The notes under the pieces were generated by a model. The model worked only from the letters and a program-made list of their open reading frames with translations, ran no database searches and had not been told where the DNA came from. This document shows positions 8,228 through 16,227 of a stretch of 36,784 bases of DNA, in pieces; position 1 is the stretch's first letter, and each line of letters opens with the position of its first letter. A program made the position numbers and the translations under genes. The DNA comes from Clostridia bacterium (GTDB lineage Bacteria; Bacillota; Clostridia; Christensenellales; CAG-138): positions 1-36,784 of the forward strand of contig JAFZYC010000062.1 of assembly GCA_017616435.1 (NCBI GenBank), given 5' to 3'.

Positions 8228-8496
8228 CATTCTATCACGATCCTGATATTCGGGTTCTCGCGGGAGGCGTCGTCCAGCACATGCCAGAGCCGGTTCGCGT
8301 AATCGCCGAGGCGTCTCATGGCGAAGGACCAGTTTTTGATATAGAGCTCCGTTGGCTCCGCGATGGAGGTCAGACAGTCGTGGAGCGCGTCGAGATTGCT
8401 GCCCCAGTAGTTCTCCTCGCCGAGCACGGCGCGCAGAGACGCGTGCATCTCATGCTTAGTTATAAAATCCCTTGCATCGACCGAAAGCATCGTCAT
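8227..8496 (-). CDS. Barstar-family RNase inhibitor (immunity protein)
   Basis: Barstar blocks the active site of barnase-type RNases in the cytoplasm. The 89-residue product matches barstar in length and keeps its key helix (ENYWGSNLDALHDCLTSI; barstar has EYYGENLDALWDCLTGW), including the two aspartates (here D36 and D40) that contact barnase. Its ATG overlaps the RNase stop codon as ATGA, so inhibitor synthesis is coupled to toxin synthesis. A second in-frame ATG lies two codons in. Barstar-like proteins also occur without a partner, but the barnase gene directly upstream makes an immunity role likely here. Confidence 0.9.
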   Translation of the reverse strand: MTMLSVDARDFITKHEMHASLRAVLGEENYWGSNLDALHDCLTSIAEPTELYIKNWSFAMRRLGDYANRLWHVLDDASRENPNIRIVIE

Positions 8497-9080
8497 TCCT
8501 CCCCGTAGAGCAGCGTAAAGCTGTCATAATGGTCGTCCGTGTAGTAGATAAGGCCGTCGTTGGAGAATATTATGCGCTTGGCGCCCCTTGAATTACGGCC
8601 CTTCGTGCCGATATCGCACTCGGTATAGCTGCGGCCCTTCTTTTTGGGAAGCAGCCCCTCGTAATTGCCGAAGTAGTCGCCGCCTATCGAACAACCCGGG
8701 GCGTACGGTTCGAGGCTGCCGCCGTTCCAGCCGAGCTCCTTCGCCTCGTTCTTTGTAATGTAGTTCGAGGGCAGATGGCCGAATAGATGGATATAGAGCG
8801 CGACCTCGTCCTTCGTGTCGTACTGCCCGTCCTCGGAAACGGGGCACTCGGTGGGCGCCGCGGTCGGCTCCTCCGTGGGCTCGTCGGTCACGGTCCCGGT
8901 GATCTCAGGCGTCGTCTCCGGCGCGGGAGCAGTCTCCCCCGCGGGCTCCTCCGTTACCAGGGGAAGGTCATTGTTCCCCTGCTGCTGGTTAGTGCCGTTG
9001 TCCTTGAGCCATCCGCTGATAAGGTATATCGCGGCGGCGATCACGAGTACGATAACAAGTATCCGTAAAAGCTTTTTCAT
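8493..9080 (-). CDS. Exported barnase-type guanyl-preferring ribonuclease
   Basis: The product belongs to the barnase (microbial RNase N1/T1) family, which cleaves RNA. Of 195 residues, 1-25 form a signal peptide or membrane anchor, about 33-80 a Pro/Thr/Glu linker, and about 85-195 the catalytic domain. LPSNYITKNEAKELGWNGG, APGCSIGGDYFGN, GRSYTECDI, AKRIIFSNDGLIYYTDDHYDSF all align with barnase. Residues matching barnase Lys27, Glu73, Arg87 and His102 are present as K110, E154, R169 and H184, so it should be active. No signal-peptidase site is obvious, so it may stay tethered outside the cell. ATG 9080 has GGAG upstream. The downstream barstar overlaps by 4 bases, and the wall-hydrolase gene ends 61 bases upstream. 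Confidence 0.92.
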   Translation of the reverse strand: MKKLLRILVIVLVIAAAIYLISGWLKDNGTNQQQGNNDLPLVTEEPAGETAPAPETTPEITGTVTDEPTEEPTAAPTECPVSEDGQYDTKDEVALYIHLFGHLPSNYITKNEAKELGWNGGSLEPYAPGCSIGGDYFGNYEGLLPKKKGRSYTECDIGTKGRNSRGAKRIIFSNDGLIYYTDDHYDSFTLLYGEE

Positions 9081-9141
9081 TCGCTTCTCCTTTTCGGGGT
9101 TATATTTCCGGGCCGCTTATCGGGCGGCGCGCCGTTTTACT

Positions 9142-11886
9142 TTACAGCTCGCTCAGGGCGGTCTGTATGCGGGTCCTCGTTGCGGTATCGCACACTCCGG
9201 ACTGGGTCATGCCGCTCACGCCCTGGAACCATTTCACCTTTGATTTGGTCGTACTGCCGAAATAGCCGGTTATCGGGATATCCGCACCGAGCTTCTTCAA
9301 TGCGGCCTGCAGCCACCTGACGTCGTCGCCCGTATCCCCGTACGAGAGCGTGCGCTCCGGCACGGGATAGTGCGCGGGATCGTTCGGATCGGAAAGCGCG
9401 GCGACGTCCGCGGCGAGCGCAGTGCGCGTCTTGGAGCCGCAGGTGCCCGTCTGGGATATGCCCTTCGAGCGCTGATACCTTATGACAGCGTTATACGTCA
9501 TAGAACCGAAATAGCCGGTTACGCTCACGTTCTCGCCGACCATATTGAGCGCGGTCTGCAGCCATCTCACGTCGTCGCCCGAATCTCCCATGGAGAGCGG
9601 CCTTGTCGGCACGGGATAGGGTATCCCGCTGCCGCCCGGAGTCGGCGTTGGCGTGGGCGTGGGCGTAGGAGTCGGCGTCGCGGAAGGCCTCGGCGTGGGC
9701 GTGGGAGTAGATGATGTCTGCCCGATATCCGCTAACAGCGCCGCGCGCGTCTGCGACCCGCAGGTGCCCGTCTGGGATATGCCCTTCGAGCGCTGGTATC
9801 TTACTACCGAGTTATACGTCATCGAGCCGAAATAGCCCGTTACGCTGACGTTTTCACCTACCATATTGAGCGCGGTCTGCAGCCATCTTACGTCGTCGCC
9901 CGAATCCCCTACTGAGAGCGGCCTTGTGGGCACTGGATAGGGTATCCCGCTGCCGCCCGGCGTGGGCGTTGGTGCGGGCGTAGGCGCAGGCGTGGGAGCA
10001 GGAGTCGGCGTCGGTGATGAAGCGCCCTGCCCTATCTCGGCAAGGAGCGCGGCCCTTGTCTGCGAGCCGAACGTGCCCGTCTGGGATATGCCGTTCCTCG
10101 CCTGATACCAGATCACGCAGCTGCGCGTGACAGAGCCGTAATAGCCCGTTACGCTGACGCTTGCGCCGACCATATTGAGCGCGGTCTGCAGCCATCTCAC
10201 GTCATCGCCCGAATCGCCTATTGAGAGCGCCCTTGTCGGCACGGGATATGGTATCCCGCTGCCTCCCGGGGTCGGCGTGGGAGTGGGAGTAGGCGTAGGT
10301 GTGGGCGTAGGCGTCGGGGTTGGCGTCGGAGTGGGCGTGGGAGAAGGCGTCGTTGTCGGCGCGGATTGGCCGAGCTCCGCTAGCAGCGCGGCCCTTGTTA
10401 CGGAGCCGAATGTGCCCGTCTGGGAGATGCCGTTCCTCGCCTGATACCACATGACGCAGCTCTGCGTGACTGTGCCGAAATATCCGGTGACGCTGACGCT
10501 GCCGCCGACCATATTGAGCGCGGTCTGCAGCCATCTCACGTCGTCGCCGCTGTCGCCTATTGAGAGCGCCCTTGTGGGCACCGGATAGGGTATGCCGCTG
10601 CCGCCGGGCGTCGGGGTAGTACCGGACGGGGCGGGCGTAGGCGTGGGCGTGGGAGTGGGCGTGGGGGTAGGAGTCGGAGTCGGCGTTGGATCCGGCGCGG
10701 GGTTATGTATGACGCCGTTGAGCGCGGAGATAATGCGCGTCCTTGTCAGCGCGTCGCAGACGCCCGTATCGTCAAGGCCGATCGCGCGCTGTATCCTCTT
10801 GAGCCTCGTCTCGGTGACCTCTCCGAAATAGCCCGTAACGCTCTGCGACATGCCGAGCTCGCGCAGCGCGGCCTGCAGCCATCTGACGTCGTCGCCCGAA
10901 TCCTCTATCTTGAGTTCCCTTGCGGGTACGGGATACTGCGACGGATCGATGGGTATAACGTTGAAATCCTCCAGCTCCTCAAGGAGCACGGAGAGCGTGC
11001 CGGAACCCAGCATTCCGTCCTGATCGAGGTTTTTCGACCTTTGGAAGCGCATCAGCTGGCGCTGCGTGTTCTCGCCGAATTTACCGTCGACAGGCGCGGG
11101 GTAGCCCAGATGCACGAGCGCGCACTGCAGCCACGAGACCTGCTGACCTGTGCTGCCGAGGCTCAGTACCTGCGTGGGAACGGGATAGCGCGAGAGGTTC
11201 AGCGCCCTTGTTTCGGCGTTGGTATAATTGGGCACGCCGTAGCCCCTTATGGACTTGTCCGTGAGGTAATGGCGGCAGATGCAGACGCATTTGTTCATGT
11301 TGCCCTCGACCGAATAGACGAGCCCGTTGACGACATAAAGCACCATGCCGACGTGGTTCCAGTTCTGCATGGTACCGGAGTAATCGTAGAATATGAGGTC
11401 GCCGCATTTCGGGATGTAGTTGAACGACGAGAAATACGGGACGTGGAAATGATAGGGATTGAGGCCGACCCTTGCGTAGGCGGCGTTGTTGATTATGGAG
11501 GTCGAAAGCCCGGACTGCCTCGACGACCACGCGGTGAATATCGCGCACCAGGGATGATAGAAGGGCCCTGTGCCCAATACCTCCGTGCCGTACCAGTAGC
11601 CGTATTCGGTATAGTCGAGGTTGCCGTACATGTAGCTTCCGTCAAGGTGGCTCTCGTTGTTGCCCTCATGATAGCCGACCTGTGAAAGCGCGGTGTTGAC
11701 GAGATCGAGACGCTGATTGCCCGTTGATGAAAGCTCCTCGAGGTTGCGGTAATAGACGCTCGAAGCATAGAGCTCCGATGGAGTGTAGGTCATGGTATTA
11801 TTGATCTGGATCGCCCCCGCGGGGAGGGTAAACGCGAGCGCCGCCGCAAGTATGACGGCTGCCAAGCGTCTCCCAAAGCGCTTCAC
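9142..11886 (-). CDS. Secreted CHAP-domain wall hydrolase with seven peptidoglycan-binding repeats
   Basis: The product is a likely peptidoglycan amidase or endopeptidase. A signal peptide (MKRFGRRLAAVILAAALAFT) is followed by a CHAP-type domain with a Cys in HPWCAIFTAW (about residue 114) and a His in NWNHVGMVLYV (about 178), then seven PG_binding_1 repeats each opening YPVP-x-R-x-L-x-x-G. Repeats 3-6 are nearly identical and are separated by long Pro-Thr linkers. The start is GTG at 11886, which has AGAGGTG six bases upstream; GTG 11895 has no such site. It is a paralogue of the gene just upstream (44 bases away), with no terminator between them or before the barnase gene. The substrate bond cannot be read from sequence. 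Confidence 0.85.
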   Translation of the reverse strand: MKRFGRRLAAVILAAALAFTLPAGAIQINNTMTYTPSELYASSVYYRNLEELSSTGNQRLDLVNTALSQVGYHEGNNESHLDGSYMYGNLDYTEYGYWYGTEVLGTGPFYHPWCAIFTAWSSRQSGLSTSIINNAAYARVGLNPYHFHVPYFSSFNYIPKCGDLIFYDYSGTMQNWNHVGMVLYVVNGLVYSVEGNMNKCVCICRHYLTDKSIRGYGVPNYTNAETRALNLSRYPVPTQVLSLGSTGQQVSWLQCALVHLGYPAPVDGKFGENTQRQLMRFQRSKNLDQDGMLGSGTLSVLLEELEDFNVIPIDPSQYPVPARELKIEDSGDDVRWLQAALRELGMSQSVTGYFGEVTETRLKRIQRAIGLDDTGVCDALTRTRIISALNGVIHNPAPDPTPTPTPTPTPTPTPTPTPAPSGTTPTPGGSGIPYPVPTRALSIGDSGDDVRWLQTALNMVGGSVSVTGYFGTVTQSCVMWYQARNGISQTGTFGSVTRAALLAELGQSAPTTTPSPTPTPTPTPTPTPTPTPTPTPTPTPGGSGIPYPVPTRALSIGDSGDDVRWLQTALNMVGASVSVTGYYGSVTRSCVIWYQARNGISQTGTFGSQTRAALLAEIGQGASSPTPTPAPTPAPTPAPTPTPGGSGIPYPVPTRPLSVGDSGDDVRWLQTALNMVGENVSVTGYFGSMTYNSVVRYQRSKGISQTGTCGSQTRAALLADIGQTSSTPTPTPRPSATPTPTPTPTPTPTPGGSGIPYPVPTRPLSMGDSGDDVRWLQTALNMVGENVSVTGYFGSMTYNAVIRYQRSKGISQTGTCGSKTRTALAADVAALSDPNDPAHYPVPERTLSYGDTGDDVRWLQAALKKLGADIPITGYFGSTTKSKVKWFQGVSGMTQSGVCDTATRTRIQTALSEL
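9639..9709 (-). repeat. Pro-Thr linker microsatellite 1
   Basis: Degenerate six-base repeat (GGCGTN-like on plus, encoding Thr-Pro on minus) between binding repeats 5 and 6. It includes a short Arg-Pro-Ser-Ala interruption. Confidence 0.8.
9958..10015 (-). repeat. Pro-Thr/Pro-Ala linker microsatellite 2
   Basis: Six-base repeat between binding repeats 4 and 5. Some units encode Ala-Pro rather than Thr-Pro. Confidence 0.8.
10269..10350 (-). repeat. Pro-Thr linker microsatellite 3
   Basis: This is the longest uninterrupted run of the six-base Thr-Pro repeat, between binding repeats 3 and 4. It is prone to in-frame slippage. Confidence 0.8.
10630..10690 (-). repeat. Pro-Thr linker microsatellite 4
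   Basis: Six-base Thr-Pro repeat between binding repeats 2 and 3. Confidence 0.8.
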
Positions 11887-11930
11887 GGTCTTCACCTCTC
11901 AATAAAAACGGTCGATCGAAACGTAACGGA

Positions 11931-13586
11931 TCAAAGCTTTGCGAGTATCGCAGCCCTCGTTGCCGGGCCGCAGATGCCGTCCGGAACGAGGCAGTTGTCG
12001 ATTTGGAAGGCGATGAGCTTCGTCTGAGTGGCAGGGCCGAATTTGCCGTCGACGGTCACATTGTAGCCGAGCCTTTTAAGCGCCGACTGCAGCCATTTCA
12101 CGTCGTTGCCCGAGAATCCGATCTTAAGCACCCTTGTCGGCACGGGATAGCCCGAGGACGAGCCGGAGCCGCCCGAAACGTACTCCTTTATCTTGGCTCT
12201 CGTCGCGGGGCCGCAGACGCCGTCCGCCGTGAGTCCCCTGCTCCTTTGGAACTCCTTTACCGCGGCCTTGGTCTGGCTGCCGAAATAGCCGGTGACGCTT
12301 ATCTCCGCGCCGTACTTTTTGAGCGCGGACTGGAGCCATTTGACGTCGTTGCCGGAATCGCCCTGGCGAAGGGTCCTTGTCGGCACGGGGTAATTCGAGC
12401 CGCCGCCCGAGCCCCCGGAGGAGCCGAGCGCGGAGATTATCCTCGTCCTTGTGGCGGGGCCGCATACGCCGTCCGGCGTAAGGCCGTATTTCTGCTGCGC
12501 CCATCTCACCTTCGCCTCCGTACCGGAGCCGAACACGCCGTCGACGGATATCGATGCGCCGAGCTTCTTCAAGGCGGCCTGCAGCCACCTTACGTCATTG
12601 CCGGAGCAGCCGACCCTTAGCGTCCGCGTGGGTATGGGGTATACGGAGGGATCGGACGCGCCGGCATAGCTGCCCGAGGAAAGCGCGCTCTGTATCGCGG
12701 ATCTCACATTGGGACCGCAGACGCCGTCCGCGGAAAGACCCTTATATGTCTGGAACTTTTTGAGCTGGCGCTGGGTGTTCTGGCCGAAAACGCCGTCCAC
12801 GGGCGTGGGATAGCCGAGGTGCAGGAGCGCCGCCTGCAGCCACCTAACGTCGTTTCCGGTGGAGCCATAGCTTAATGACCTTGTGGGCACGCTGTAATTG
12901 GATACGTTCAGCGCGTTCGTGGAGGAGTTCGAATAAGCGGGTACGCCCCAGCCCTGTATCTCGTAGCTGTTCAGGCTGAACTCGCGCATTATCACCTGAT
13001 CGGAGGCGTTGCCCTCCACGGTGTGGACGCGGTTGTTTTCGACATAGGCGACTATACCGACGTGATCCCAGTTCCTTTCGGTCGCGAACCAGTCGAAGAA
13101 CACGAGGTCGCCCGTCTTGGGCGTGTAATTCCCGCGGGAATGGTAGGTCACGTTGAAATAATACGGATTGGAGCCGGCGTGAGCGTATGAGGCATTGTTG
13201 ATGACGTTTGTCGGTATGCGGGCCTGCCTCGCGCTCCAGGCGATGAACATCGCGCACCATTCGTAGAAGAAGCCGCCGTTCTGGCCGAGCACGTTCGTGC
13301 CGTACCAGTAGCCGTACTCCGAATAGTTGCCCGTTCCCGGGGTGTTTGAGCCGTCGAGCTGGGAAACGCTGTTCCCCTCGTGATAGCCGACCTGTGTGAG
13401 CGCTGCGTTGACGATATCGAGGCGCTGATCGCCCGTAAGGGAAAGCTCCCTGAGGTTCCTGTAATAGACGGAGGAGGAATACTGCGATGTCGGGGTATAT
13501 GTCATCGACGCCGCCGAAGCGGGCGAGGACAAAAGCCCCGTTAAGAGCATTATCAAGACCATTATCAATGCAGCTTTGCGCTTCAT
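11931..13586 (-). CDS. Secreted CHAP-domain wall hydrolase with four peptidoglycan-binding repeats
   Basis: The 551-residue paralogue of the next gene has a signal peptide (1-26, ending SPASAA), a CHAP-like domain with C111 (in EWCAMFIAW) and H175 (in NWDHVGIVAYV), then four PG_binding_1 repeats (motifs NDVRWLQAAL, DGVFG, DGVCGPATR). Linkers are Gly/Ser-rich instead of Pro-Thr. Both paralogues share the N-terminal pattern TMTYTP followed by SSVYYRNL, so they arose by tandem duplication. ATG 13586 has GGGAGG upstream, and a good promoter lies about 95 bases upstream. It may start a four-gene transcript with the second hydrolase, barnase and barstar. Confidence 0.87.
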   Translation of the reverse strand: MKRKAALIMVLIMLLTGLLSSPASAASMTYTPTSQYSSSVYYRNLRELSLTGDQRLDIVNAALTQVGYHEGNSVSQLDGSNTPGTGNYSEYGYWYGTNVLGQNGGFFYEWCAMFIAWSARQARIPTNVINNASYAHAGSNPYYFNVTYHSRGNYTPKTGDLVFFDWFATERNWDHVGIVAYVENNRVHTVEGNASDQVIMREFSLNSYEIQGWGVPAYSNSSTNALNVSNYSVPTRSLSYGSTGNDVRWLQAALLHLGYPTPVDGVFGQNTQRQLKKFQTYKGLSADGVCGPNVRSAIQSALSSGSYAGASDPSVYPIPTRTLRVGCSGNDVRWLQAALKKLGASISVDGVFGSGTEAKVRWAQQKYGLTPDGVCGPATRTRIISALGSSGGSGGGSNYPVPTRTLRQGDSGNDVKWLQSALKKYGAEISVTGYFGSQTKAAVKEFQRSRGLTADGVCGPATRAKIKEYVSGGSGSSSGYPVPTRVLKIGFSGNDVKWLQSALKRLGYNVTVDGKFGPATQTKLIAFQIDNCLVPDGICGPATRAAILAKL

Positions 13587-13680
13587 TTCCCGTTCCTCCC
13601 CGGCCGTGCCTCAGGCTTTTTCGGGGCGAACGCCGCCGCCACTGTCCGAAAGAGCACAGATCCTCAAAATAACTCACATT

Positions 13681-13709
13681 ATTCTATCACATCATGATGC
13701 GTTTTTCAA
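13681..13709 (-). promoter_or_regulatory. Promoter of the CHAP hydrolase cluster
   Basis: On the minus strand, -35 TTGAAA (13704-13709), 17 bases, -10 TAGAAT (13681-13686). It lies about 95 bases before the start codon at 13586, in an AT-rich divergent intergenic region. Confidence 0.7.
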
Positions 13710-13801
13710 ACGGGTTTTGGATAAAAAAATCAATATTTTGTGGCTTTTGACCCAATTTTCGGAAATCGGGCACAAGAATTGCCTTTTGACAAATACCGTG
13801 A

Positions 13802-13831
13802 TTGACAAAGCGCGCGCTGATATTATATAAT
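13802..13831 (+). promoter_or_regulatory. Promoter of the GH2 gene
   Basis: -35 TTGACA (13802-13807), 18-base spacer, -10 TATAAT (13826-13831), 29 bases upstream of the GH2 start codon. Both hexamers are consensus. Confidence 0.85.
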
Positions 13832-13860
13832 GTTGTAAATATTCATTTCGGAGTTTTGCG

Positions 13861-16194
13861 ATGAAAAGCCTGTGCGATAACTGGTCGTTCACGAAGGATC
13901 CCACGGAGGGGTTTTTTACGGGTGAGGCTCCCGAAAGCAGCGCAGCCTACGCTGCCGTGCGTCTTCCGCATACCGTGGCCGAAAGCCCTCTGCACTGCGC
14001 AGATCCCGGGGACTATACCGGCATTTACGGCTATCGCAGGGAGATCGGGATCGAAGACGTATCCAAGCGATACTTCGTTCAGTTCGACGGCGCCGCGCAC
14101 GCAATGGAGCTGTTTGTCAACGGCAAAAAGGCGGGCGAGCATTTCTGCGGCTACACCGCTTTCAGAAAAGAGATAACCGAATATGTTCACGAGGGGCGAA
14201 ATCTCGTCGCGGTCAGGCTCGATACCACCGAGCGGCCCGACGTTCCGCCCTTCGGTTTCGTTATGGATTATCTGGGCTACGGCGGCCTCTACCGCGAGGC
14301 GTGGCTCGACGTCAAGGAAAAGAGCTTCATCGAGGACGTTTACATACGCGCGGATCACCACGGCGGCCTTACTGCAGAGGTGACTGTCGACGGCGAGGGC
14401 GAAGTCAAGCTGACCGTGCTTGACGGCGGCAAGCCGATACATACATTTTACGGAGCCAAGCCCGATATTCAGCGAATGCCGGAAGGCAGCTTCGAAGCAT
14501 GGTCTCCGGAGAACCCCAAGCTATACACGCTGAGGACGGAGCTCATATCGGACGGCCGCATAATCGACGTCCGCGAAGACCGTTTCGGGTTCCGCACCGC
14601 CGCATTCAACGCTGCGGGAATGGAACTTAACGGCAAGCCGTATTTCATGCGCGGGCTCGACCGGCATCAGTGCTGGCCGTACATCGGCTACGCCGCGCCT
14701 GCCTCGCTCCAGTACGAGGACGCGAGGATAATGAAGGAGGAGCTCTGCCTTAACGCAGTGAGGACGAGCCACTACCCGCAGAGCCAGAGCTTTATCGACG
14801 CCTGCGACGAGCTGGGCCTGCTCGTGTTCACGGAGATCCCCGGCTGGCAGCACATTGGCGACGAAGCGTGGAAGCAGCGCTCGACAGAGAACGTTCGAGA
14901 AATGGTCATGCAGTACCGCAACCATCCCTCGATAGTGCTCTGGGGCGTCAGGATCAACGAGAGCCCCGACGACGATGAGTTTTACGTCCGCACGAACGCG
15001 CTCGCGCACGAGCTCGATCCCTCAAGGGCCACGAGCGGCGTCCGCTGCATAACTAAGAGCAGCCTTCTTGAGGACGTTTACGCATACAACGATTTTTCGC
15101 ATCACGGGGACAATCCCGGCTGTCTTCCCAAGAGGAAGGTCACTCCCGACATGAACGCCGCGCTGCTCATATCCGAGCACAACGGCCACATGTTCCCCAC
15201 GAAATCCTTCGACACCTCCGCAAAGAGGCAGGAGCACGCCCTTCGTCACGCGAAGGTGCTCGGCGCCGCGTATGCATCCCACGAGCACGCGGGCTGCTTC
15301 GGCTGGTGCATGTTCGACTACCCCACGCACGAGCAGTTCGGCTCCGGCGACAGGGTATGCTACCACGGAGTTCTGGATCAGTTCCGCAATCCCAAGCTCG
15401 CCGCCGCGCTCTATTCGAGCCAGGGGGACGAAAAGCCCTTCCTCGAAGTGGGCTCATCAATGGAGATAGGCGATCACCCCGCGAGCGTTCTGGGCGAGGT
15501 ATACATATTCACGAACGCGGACGAGGTCAGGCTCTATAAAAACGACGAATTCGTATCCGTGCTGCGTCCCGAAAGGGGCGGCCTCCCCCATCCCCCGATC
15601 CGCATGGACGACCGAGTGGGCGAGCTTTTGGAAAAGCACGAGGGCGTTTCCGGCAGAAAGGCGAAGCTCCTCAGAGAGAGCCTTAACGCCGCCGCGATAT
15701 ACGGCATGGGCGGCATGCCCTTGAAATATAAGCTCAAGATGGCGAGGCTCATGCTCTTCCACGGCATGAAGTATTCCGAGGGAGTGAGGCTTTACGGCGA
15801 ATACGTCGGCAACTGGGGCAGCAAGACGCCGCGCTGGCGTTTCGACGCTGTAAAGGACGGGCAGGTCGTCGCCTCCGCAGTCAGGGCGCCTTCTTCCGAT
15901 CTTCGCCTTGACGTACGTGTTTCAAAGACCGCGCTTTGCGAGGGAGCTTCATACGACATGGCGGCCGTAAGGGTGCGCGTGTTGGACGGTAACGGCGCCG
16001 TCGCCTCATACGCGCAGCTGCCTGTCAGGTTCGAGCTTTCGGGCGTCGCCCAGCTCGTCGGCCCCTCCGTCGTCACGGCCGAGGGCGGCATGTGCGGGAC
16101 TTTTGTCAGGACCTTGGGCAGGCAGGGAAAAGCAAAGCTCACCGTCTCCGCTTTGAATGCAGAACCGGTGAGCATAGAGTTCACTGTGGAATGA
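13861..16194 (+). CDS. Glycoside hydrolase family 2 (beta-galactosidase-like)
   Basis: GH2 enzymes are retaining exo-beta-glycosidases. The 777-residue product has an N-terminal jelly-roll sugar-binding domain (WSFTKDP...RLPHT, YGYRREI), an Ig-like domain, a TIM barrel from about residue 255 (FGFRTAAFN...NGKPYFMRGLDRHQCWPYIG) and C-terminal domains. The likely acid/base is E367 in LWGVRINES and the likely nucleophile E439 in LISEHNGHMFPTKSF. No signal peptide is seen, so it acts on imported sugar. The exact substrate (galactoside, glucuronide or mannoside) is not fixed by sequence. GGAG precedes ATG 13861. It is a single-gene unit with its own promoter and terminator. Confidence 0.88.
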   Translation: MKSLCDNWSFTKDPTEGFFTGEAPESSAAYAAVRLPHTVAESPLHCADPGDYTGIYGYRREIGIEDVSKRYFVQFDGAAHAMELFVNGKKAGEHFCGYTAFRKEITEYVHEGRNLVAVRLDTTERPDVPPFGFVMDYLGYGGLYREAWLDVKEKSFIEDVYIRADHHGGLTAEVTVDGEGEVKLTVLDGGKPIHTFYGAKPDIQRMPEGSFEAWSPENPKLYTLRTELISDGRIIDVREDRFGFRTAAFNAAGMELNGKPYFMRGLDRHQCWPYIGYAAPASLQYEDARIMKEELCLNAVRTSHYPQSQSFIDACDELGLLVFTEIPGWQHIGDEAWKQRSTENVREMVMQYRNHPSIVLWGVRINESPDDDEFYVRTNALAHELDPSRATSGVRCITKSSLLEDVYAYNDFSHHGDNPGCLPKRKVTPDMNAALLISEHNGHMFPTKSFDTSAKRQEHALRHAKVLGAAYASHEHAGCFGWCMFDYPTHEQFGSGDRVCYHGVLDQFRNPKLAAALYSSQGDEKPFLEVGSSMEIGDHPASVLGEVYIFTNADEVRLYKNDEFVSVLRPERGGLPHPPIRMDDRVGELLEKHEGVSGRKAKLLRESLNAAAIYGMGGMPLKYKLKMARLMLFHGMKYSEGVRLYGEYVGNWGSKTPRWRFDAVKDGQVVASAVRAPSSDLRLDVRVSKTALCEGASYDMAAVRVRVLDGNGAVASYAQLPVRFELSGVAQLVGPSVVTAEGGMCGTFVRTLGRQGKAKLTVSALNAEPVSIEFTVE

Positions 16195-16219
16195 AAAACG
16201 CCCGTCGGGGACGGGCTTT
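16195..16219. terminator. Bidirectional terminator, GH2 / TlpA-dockerin
   Basis: GCCCGTC (16200-16206), GGG loop, GACGGGC (16210-16216), flanked by AAAAAC on the left and TTT on the right. It ends both converging genes; the minus-strand U-tract is the stronger. Confidence 0.85.
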
Positions 16220-16227
16220 GATCCGCT

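Larger units (their letters stand above)
9541..10600 (-). repeat. Tandem ~310-340 base units inside the CHAP gene
   Basis: Near-identical DNA encoding binding repeats 3-6 recurs. The landmark CATATTGAGCGCGGTCTGCA starts at 9541, 9862, 10171 and 10510, giving periods of 321, 309 and 339 bases. Identity at third codon positions as well as protein level points to recent duplication or gene conversion, and copy number is likely to vary between strains. Confidence 0.85.

Noticed and set aside
9081..9141. GC-rich palindromes between the CHAP gene and barnase as a terminator
   Set aside because: CGGCGCGCCG and a GCCGC/GCGGC stem are present, but no run of T follows on the minus strand.
9639..10690. 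Regularly spaced repeats that might suggest a CRISPR array
   Set aside because: The units are in-frame coding repeats (peptidoglycan-binding domain plus Thr-Pro linker), far longer than CRISPR repeats, and have no unique spacers.
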